In this document: positions 7,265-11,126 of the stretch, in pieces
How the letters are laid out: each line of letters begins with the position of its first letter
Position numbering within the stretch: position 1 is the first letter of the stretch
From: an uncultured Methanofollis sp.
Lineage (GTDB): Archaea > Halobacteriota > Methanomicrobia > Methanomicrobiales > Methanofollaceae
Assembly: GCF_937919355.1 (NCBI RefSeq)
Contig: NZ_CALFSA010000151.1
Location: forward strand, 1-11,126
Length of the DNA: 11,126 nt
Reading direction: 5' to 3'
Notes under the pieces: model-generated
The model's database searches: none
The model's input: only the letters and a program-made list of their open reading frames with translations
Told to the model about the DNA's origin: nothing
Made by a program: the position numbers and the translations under genes

Positions 7265-7667
7265 CAGTGACCTCCGCGTAGCAGGTCTCGGCTTCCCAGA
7301 CCCGGATCTTTGCGACGTGGGCGTCCCGTCCGCCCCTGCCACACATCTCGTTGATGAGGCCGGCGATCTCCACGGCGAGCACCTCGCTCGTCGGGTCGCC
7401 GACGGTGGTCACGACGTCCTGGAACTGCCGCAGGCAGACCGCCATCGGGTCGTCCTCGTTGAGGATTACCTGGTGGTCGAACCGGTCCACGACCTCTTTA
7501 ATATCATTGAAGTCGATGAGAATACCGGTCGTCTCGTCGGGTGTCCCCCTGACCCAGACCTCGACCCTCCACCGGTGACCGTGGAGACGGTGGCACTTCC
7601 CCTCGTAATGGAGGAGGCGGTGGCTTGCGTCGAAGTATGTTTCCTTATAAATGCAGGTGACCATCAT
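7251..7667 (-). CDS. queD: 6-carboxy-5,6,7,8-tetrahydropterin synthase QueD
   Basis: Member of the 6-pyruvoyl-tetrahydropterin synthase family that makes 6-carboxy-tetrahydropterin from dihydroneopterin triphosphate, the first pathway-specific step to preQ0. The protein is 138 residues, normal. Zinc ligands are His16 (ASHRL) and His29 and His31 (HGH). Cys25 in CHRLHGH is the catalytic cysteine and gives the QueD-type CxxxHGH motif. Asp69 and His70 in FDHQV fit the catalytic Asp-His pair. There are two tandem ATGs at 7667 and 7664, with a third, out of frame, at 7671. No Shine-Dalgarno is visible, but a TATA box lies about 25 nt upstream, so the message is probably leaderless. It is the first gene of the queD-queE-queC-Nudix operon and is divergent from rpsL. 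Methanogens carry several PTPS-like paralogues; the queE and queC neighbours make QueD the firm choice. Confidence 0.94.
   Translation of the reverse strand: MMVTCIYKETYFDASHRLLHYEGKCHRLHGHRWRVEVWVRGTPDETTGILIDFNDIKEVVDRFDHQVILNEDDPMAVCLRQFQDVVTTVGDPTSEVLAVEIAGLINEMCGRGGRDAHVAKIRVWEAETCYAEVTDADL
7270..7275 (-). promoter_or_regulatory. Strong ribosome binding site for queE
   Basis: GGAGGT, a perfect match to the anti-Shine-Dalgarno, lies 5 nt before ATG 7264 inside the end of queD. It fixes the queE start and rules out the 26-residue upstream extension that the open frame would permit. Confidence 0.8.
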
Positions 7668-7687
7668 TCATTATTCGGCGGGAGAGG

Positions 7688-7693
7688 ATATAA
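7688..7693 (-). promoter_or_regulatory. TATA box of the queDEC-Nudix operon
   Basis: TTATAT on the minus strand, within a run rich in A and T (7688-7703). Its centre is about 24 nt upstream of ATG 7667, so transcription would begin at or within a few bases of the start codon. A second candidate, CTATAATA at 7696-7703, would place the start near 7675 and still give a very short leader. Confidence 0.6.
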
Positions 7694-7746
7694 GATTATT
7701 ATAGTGGACGTCCCATGAATACTACCAGATTTCGGAGTGATGGACA

Positions 7747-7756
7747 ATATATAAAT
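7747..7756 (+). promoter_or_regulatory. TATA-box promoter of the rpsL-rpsG-fusA operon
   Basis: ATATATAAAT is a near-ideal archaeal TATA element. A start point about 25 nt downstream falls near 7776-7780, giving a leader of about 50 nt before rpsL. The leader ends in AGAGAGGG, an acceptable Shine-Dalgarno 6 nt before ATG 7831. The promoter sits about 55 bp from the divergent queD TATA box. Confidence 0.75.
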
Positions 7757-7770
7757 TCATTCCGCGCTTT

Positions 7771-7780
7771 GGTATATACC
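7771..7780. repeat. Perfect 10-bp palindrome at the predicted rpsL start point
   Basis: GGTATATACC reads the same on both strands. It lies 15-24 bp downstream of the end of the rpsL TATA box, overlapping the predicted initiation site. It could be an operator half or core, or its central TATATA could act as a second TATA box with a start near 7800. It may also be chance in this short AT-rich segment. Confidence 0.35.
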
Positions 7781-7830
7781 ACAGTGAGGAGTATCCACAC
7801 CGAGAAAATCTACTTCAGAGAGGGTATTCA

Positions 7831-8259
7831 ATGGGAATGGGAAAATTTGCAGCGAGAAAGCTGAAGCGTGAAGCCAACAACACCCGGTGGAGCGACCCGA
7901 ATTATGCGCGCCGCGAACTGATGCTCGATATCAAGTCCGACCCCCTTGAGGGTGCTCCGCAGGCCCGCGGCATCGTCCTTGAGAAGGTCGGTGTCGAAGC
8001 AAAGCAGCCGAACTCGGCCATCCGTAAGTGTGTCCGTGTCCAGCTGATCAAGAACGGCCGCCAGGTCTCGGCCTTCGCCGTTGGCGACGGTGCGATCAAC
8101 TTCATCGACGAGCACGACGAGGTCACCATCGAAGGTATCGGTGGCCGTCTCGGCCGGTCGAAAGGTGATATCCCTGGTGTCCGTTTCTGTGTCACCAAGG
8201 TGAACGATGTCTGCCTCCAGGAAATGGTCCTCGGCAGGAAAGAAAAGCCGCGCAGGTGA
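7831..8259 (+). CDS. rpsL: 30S ribosomal protein uS12 (S12), archaeal type
   Basis: Small-subunit protein at the decoding centre that helps monitor codon-anticodon pairing. The protein is 142 residues, the usual archaeal length. The N-terminus MGMGKFAARKLKREA is basic and matches other methanogens, supporting ATG 7831 over the ATG at 7837. KQPNSAIRKCVRVQL (58-72) is the conserved decoding loop containing the lysine linked to streptomycin and accuracy phenotypes in bacteria. GRSKGDIPGVR (108-118) is the second conserved loop. The C-terminus ends in a basic GRKEKPRR. It is the first gene after the promoter at 7747. Its TGA stop overlaps the Shine-Dalgarno of rpsG, so the two are translationally coupled. 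Confidence 0.98.
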   Translation: MGMGKFAARKLKREANNTRWSDPNYARRELMLDIKSDPLEGAPQARGIVLEKVGVEAKQPNSAIRKCVRVQLIKNGRQVSAFAVGDGAINFIDEHDEVTIEGIGGRLGRSKGDIPGVRFCVTKVNDVCLQEMVLGRKEKPRR

Positions 8260-8261
8260 TC

Positions 8262-8894
8262 ATGATGGTCGAAGAAGCAGAAGCACCTGTCCAGGAACAG
8301 GTAGAACAGGTAGAGGAGAAGGAGGCCGGCGTACCGCGTCTCCTTTTCAACAAGTGGGACCTTTCCGAGGTCCAGGTCACCGACCCCGGCCTTGTCCGCT
8401 ACGTGAACCTGACCTCCATGATCGTCCCGCACTCCTGCGGCAAGCTCTCCCAGCAGCAGTTTGCGAAGAGTGAGATGCTCATTGTCGAGCGCCTCATCAA
8501 CAAGATGATGCATACCGAGCACAACACCGGCAGGAAGCAGGTCACGATCAAGATCGTCGAGGACGCGTTCGAGCGGGTCAACAAGAAGACGAAGAAGAAC
8601 CCGGTCCAGGTCCTGGTCGACGCGATCGCCAACGCCGGTCCCCGCGAGGAGACCGTCCGCCTGAAGTACGGCGGCATCAATGTCCCGAAGTCGGTCGACA
8701 CCGCCCCGCAGCGCCGGGTCGACTCCGCACTCGGCTTCCTCGCCACCGCCACCTACAACGGTTCCCACAAGAGCAAGCGCCTGGCATCCGACGTGCTTGC
8801 TGACGAACTGATCGCAGCGGCGAAGGGCGACGCAAAGGCATTCTCCGTCTCGAAGAAAGAAGAACGCGAACGTGTTGCAAAGGCTGCACGCTAA
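8262..8894 (+). CDS. rpsG: 30S ribosomal protein uS7 (S7), archaeal type
   Basis: Primary 16S rRNA-binding protein that organises the 30S head and lines the E-site mRNA exit. The protein is 210 residues, longer than bacterial S7 (about 156) as usual for archaea. Residues 3-22 form a glutamate-rich, poorly conserved N-terminal tail. The core begins near LLFNKWD (27-33); NKKTKKNPVQVLVDAI (107-122) is the S7 signature, followed by RRVDSALGF (151-159). The start is uncertain: ATG 8262, ATG 8265 and a GTG at 8256 (overlapping the rpsL stop) are all in frame. GGTGAT at 8255-8260 fits 8262 or 8265 best, since its register corresponds to a normal spacing. It sits 2 bp after rpsL and 30 bp before fusA. 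Confidence 0.97.
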   Translation: MMVEEAEAPVQEQVEQVEEKEAGVPRLLFNKWDLSEVQVTDPGLVRYVNLTSMIVPHSCGKLSQQQFAKSEMLIVERLINKMMHTEHNTGRKQVTIKIVEDAFERVNKKTKKNPVQVLVDAIANAGPREETVRLKYGGINVPKSVDTAPQRRVDSALGFLATATYNGSHKSKRLASDVLADELIAAAKGDAKAFSVSKKEERERVAKAAR

Positions 8895-8899
8895 CCCCC

Positions 8900-8907
8900 T
8901 TTTTTTT
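8900..8907 (+). terminator. T8 run between rpsG and fusA, possible partial terminator
   Basis: Five C residues then eight T residues follow the rpsG stop. Archaeal RNA polymerase can terminate at U-runs without a hairpin. Because fusA begins only 17 bp later with no TATA box between, this is at most an attenuating site that lowers fusA transcript relative to rpsL and rpsG. Confidence 0.35.
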
Positions 8908-8924
8908 GGTTCTGAGGCACTCCC

Positions 8925-11117
8925 ATGACACGAAGAAAAAAGATGGTAGAGCGGGTCACCGAGCTGATGGACAAGCCGGACCGGATCCGCAACATTGGTA
9001 TTGTAGCACACATCGACCACGGTAAGACCACCCTTTCCGACAACCTGCTTGCGGGTGCCGGGATGATCTCCGAGGAACTCGCCGGTCACCAGCTCTTCAT
9101 GGACTCCGACGAGGAGGAGCAGGCACGCGGCATCACGATCGATGCCTCGAACGTCTCCATGGTCCACGAGTACAACGGGCAGGAGTACCTCATCAACATG
9201 ATCGACACCCCTGGCCACGTTGACTTCGGCGGCGACGTCACCCGTGCGATGCGTGCGGTGGACGGTGCGGTCGTCGTCGTGGACGCCGTCGAGGGTACCA
9301 TGCCCCAGACCGAGACTGTGCTCCGTCAGGCCCTCAAGGAAGGTGTCAAGCCGGTCCTGTTCATCAACAAGGTGGACCGCCTGATCAACGAGATCAAGGT
9401 CGACGCCACCGAGATGCAGATCCGTCTCGGCCGTGTCATCGACAAGGTGAACAAGCTCATCAAGGGCATGAACGAGAAGATGTACAACGACGGCTGGAAG
9501 CTCGACGCCGCACAGGGCACTGTCGCTTTCGGTTCCGCGCTGTACAACTGGGCGATCTCTGTCCCGTACATGAAGAAGTCGGGCGTGAACTTCGGCGATG
9601 TCTATAACTTCTGCCGCTCCGGCGACATGAAGACTCTCGCAAAGAAGAGTCCGCTCCATGAAGTCCTTCTCGACATGGTCGTCAAGCACCTGCCGAACCC
9701 CATCCAGGCACAGGACCGCCGTGTCCATATCATCTGGCACGGGGACTACGAGTCAGAGGTCGGCAAGTCGATGATCGACTGCAACCCGAACGGCCCGATC
9801 GCGATGATGGTCACGGACATCACCTTCGACCAGCACGCTGGCGAGGTCGCAACCGGCCGTCTCTTCTCCGGGACGCTCCACCGCGGCGACGAGGTCTTTA
9901 TCTCCGGCACCGCGGGCAGGGAGAACCGTATCCAGCAGGTCGGTATCTTCATGGGCCCTGAGAGGCTCGAGGTCGAGACTCTCTGCGCCGGCAACATTGC
10001 GGCCGTCACCGGTCTCAAGGACGCTATCGTCGGGTCCACCGTCTCTTCGGGGATGGATATGATGCCGTTCGAGTCTCTCCAGCACTACTCCGAGCCTGTC
10101 ATGACCGTCGCCGTCGAGGCGAAGAACATGAAGGATCTCCCGAAGCTCGTCACCGTGCTCAGGCAGGTAGCGAAGGAAGACCCGACTGTCCGCGTCACGA
10201 TCAACGAGGAGACCGGCGAGCACCTGATCTCGGGTATGGGTGAACTCCACCTGGACATCATCACCGGTCGTATCAAGCGTGACAAGGGTGTCGAGATCAT
10301 CACTTCCCCGCCGATCGTCGTGTATCGTGAGACTCCGACCAAGACGGCCGGGCCGGTCGAGGGCAAGTCCCCGAACCGCCACAACAGGTTCTTTATTGAG
10401 CTTGAGCCCCTGAACGAGGAGGTCGTCCGCATGATCAAGGAGGGCGAGATCACGATGAACATGCCTGAACTTGAGAGGCGTGAACTCCTGATCAAGGCCG
10501 GTATCGACAAGGAAGAGGCGAAGGGTCTCAAGGCCATCGAGGGCACGAACATGTTCTTCGATGTGACGAAGGGTATCCAGTACCTCAACGAGACGATGGA
10601 ACTTGTCCTTGACGGCTGGCGCGAGGCCATTGCAGGCGGTCCGCTTGCCGAGGAACAGGTGCAGAACCTGAAGGTCCGTCTCGTCGATGTGAAGCTCCAC
10701 GAGGACGCGATCCACCGTGGTCCGGCGCAGGTCATTCCGGCGGTCCGTTCCGCGGTGAAGGCCGGTATCCTGATGGCGGGCGACTCCCTCCTCGAGCCGC
10801 TGCAGAAGATCCAGATCACGGTCCCGATGGACCAGATGGGTGCCGCAACCGGTCAGATCCAGGGCCGCCGCGGTCAGGTCTTCGACATGCAGAGCATGGG
10901 CGACACGATCACCGTGACCGGAAAGGCGCCGGTGGCCGAACTCTTCGGCTTTGCCGGTGACCTCCGTTCCGCGACCGAGGGCCGTGCGATGTGGTCCACG
11001 GAGTTCGCCGGGTTCGAGGTCGTTCCGCAGGGTCTCCTCCCCGAGGTCGTCAAGGCGATCCGGCAGAGGAAGGGTCTGAAGGACCAGATCCCGCGGCCGG
11101 AAGATTATCTGGCGTGA
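8925..11117 (+). CDS. fusA: Elongation factor 2 (aEF-2), translocase GTPase
   Basis: GTPase that moves tRNA and mRNA through the ribosome after peptide transfer. The protein is 730 residues, the standard archaeal length. G1 is AHIDHGKT (28-35), the switch-1 threonine lies in RGITI (68-72), G3 is DTPGH (94-98) and G4 is NKVD (148-151). The C-terminal domain IV carries DAIHRGPAQVIPA, where His597 is the residue converted to diphthamide in archaea and eukaryotes, which separates this from bacterial EF-G. The final DQIPRPEDYLA is typical of archaeal EF-2. The ATG at 8925 has GAGG 7 nt upstream (8914-8917). It is the third gene of the rpsL-rpsG-fusA unit. Only 9 bp follow the stop; they include GAGGGA, which could be the Shine-Dalgarno of a next gene (often tuf), but that gene lies outside the window. 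Confidence 0.98.
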   Translation: MTRRKKMVERVTELMDKPDRIRNIGIVAHIDHGKTTLSDNLLAGAGMISEELAGHQLFMDSDEEEQARGITIDASNVSMVHEYNGQEYLINMIDTPGHVDFGGDVTRAMRAVDGAVVVVDAVEGTMPQTETVLRQALKEGVKPVLFINKVDRLINEIKVDATEMQIRLGRVIDKVNKLIKGMNEKMYNDGWKLDAAQGTVAFGSALYNWAISVPYMKKSGVNFGDVYNFCRSGDMKTLAKKSPLHEVLLDMVVKHLPNPIQAQDRRVHIIWHGDYESEVGKSMIDCNPNGPIAMMVTDITFDQHAGEVATGRLFSGTLHRGDEVFISGTAGRENRIQQVGIFMGPERLEVETLCAGNIAAVTGLKDAIVGSTVSSGMDMMPFESLQHYSEPVMTVAVEAKNMKDLPKLVTVLRQVAKEDPTVRVTINEETGEHLISGMGELHLDIITGRIKRDKGVEIITSPPIVVYRETPTKTAGPVEGKSPNRHNRFFIELEPLNEEVVRMIKEGEITMNMPELERRELLIKAGIDKEEAKGLKAIEGTNMFFDVTKGIQYLNETMELVLDGWREAIAGGPLAEEQVQNLKVRLVDVKLHEDAIHRGPAQVIPAVRSAVKAGILMAGDSLLEPLQKIQITVPMDQMGAATGQIQGRRGQVFDMQSMGDTITVTGKAPVAELFGFAGDLRSATEGRAMWSTEFAGFEVVPQGLLPEVVKAIRQRKGLKDQIPRPEDYLA

Positions 11118-11126
11118 GTAGAGGGA

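Noticed and set aside
7265..7342. 26-codon N-terminal extension of queE
   Set aside because: A full GGAGGT Shine-Dalgarno 5 nt before ATG 7264 and the family N-terminus starting there make the extension unnecessary.
7715..7864. 49-codon plus-strand open frame starting at ATG 7715
   Set aside because: Its start lies upstream of the rpsL TATA box, has no promoter or ribosome site of its own, and the product resembles nothing known; only the inner part in the leader is kept as a low-interest note.
7902..9740. Open frame of 612 codons on the minus strand, opposite rpsL, rpsG and fusA
   Set aside because: It lies antisense to three certain genes and spans their boundaries; its His, Asp, Val and Leu-rich composition is typical of a mirror frame in GC-rich DNA.
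1..11126. Mobile elements, defence systems, CRISPR arrays, tRNA or rRNA genes
   Set aside because: I looked for direct or inverted repeats, transposase or integrase motifs and tRNA-like folds in all gaps and saw none; the gaps are too short and all long frames are housekeeping genes.

Overview
This 11.1 kb window is chromosomal core DNA of a methanogenic euryarchaeon. The case rests on archaeal-type genes (class-1 release factor aRF1 with NIKS and GGQ motifs, EF-2 with a diphthamide histidine, archaeal uS12 and uS7), TATA-box promoters, Shine-Dalgarno sites of the GGAGGTGA type, and a SepRS gene, which belongs almost only to methanogens and their relatives. The high GC content and protein flavour suggest Methanomicrobiales (Methanoculleus- or Methanofollis-like); that placement is inference. 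Nearly every base is coding. I see no transposon, integron, CRISPR array, phage gene, tRNA or rRNA.

There are three transcription units. (1) Positions 1-5375, minus strand: a TATA promoter, then prf1 (aRF1), argS (ArgRS), taw1 (4-demethylwyosine synthase) and sepS (phosphoseryl-tRNA(Cys) synthetase), the last cut off by the window edge. Junctions abut or overlap (0, 20 and 4 bp), so this is a tightly coupled tRNA/translation operon. (2) Positions 5458-7693, minus strand: promoter, then queD, queE, queC and a Nudix hydrolase gene, with overlaps of 14, 4 and 4 bp. The que genes make preQ0, the precursor of archaeosine in archaeal tRNA. (3) Positions 7747-11117, plus strand: promoter, then rpsL (uS12), rpsG (uS7) and fusA (aEF-2), the core of the archaeal str operon. 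Units 2 and 3 diverge from a promoter region of about 160 bp (7668-7830).

The theme throughout is translation: tRNA charging (ArgRS, SepRS), tRNA modification (wyosine at position 37, archaeosine at position 15), termination (aRF1), small-subunit proteins and the translocase. One plausible functional link is that Taw1 acts on m1G37 of tRNA(Phe), while SepRS is reported to prefer tRNA(Cys) carrying the same Trm5-made m1G37; their genes overlap here.

I did not find a clearly new system. The points most worth a second look are the taw1-sepS linkage, the Nudix gene at the end of the preQ0 operon with an altered Nudix box, the apparently leaderless queD transcript, a perfect palindrome near the rpsL start point, and T-runs that may tune downstream expression.
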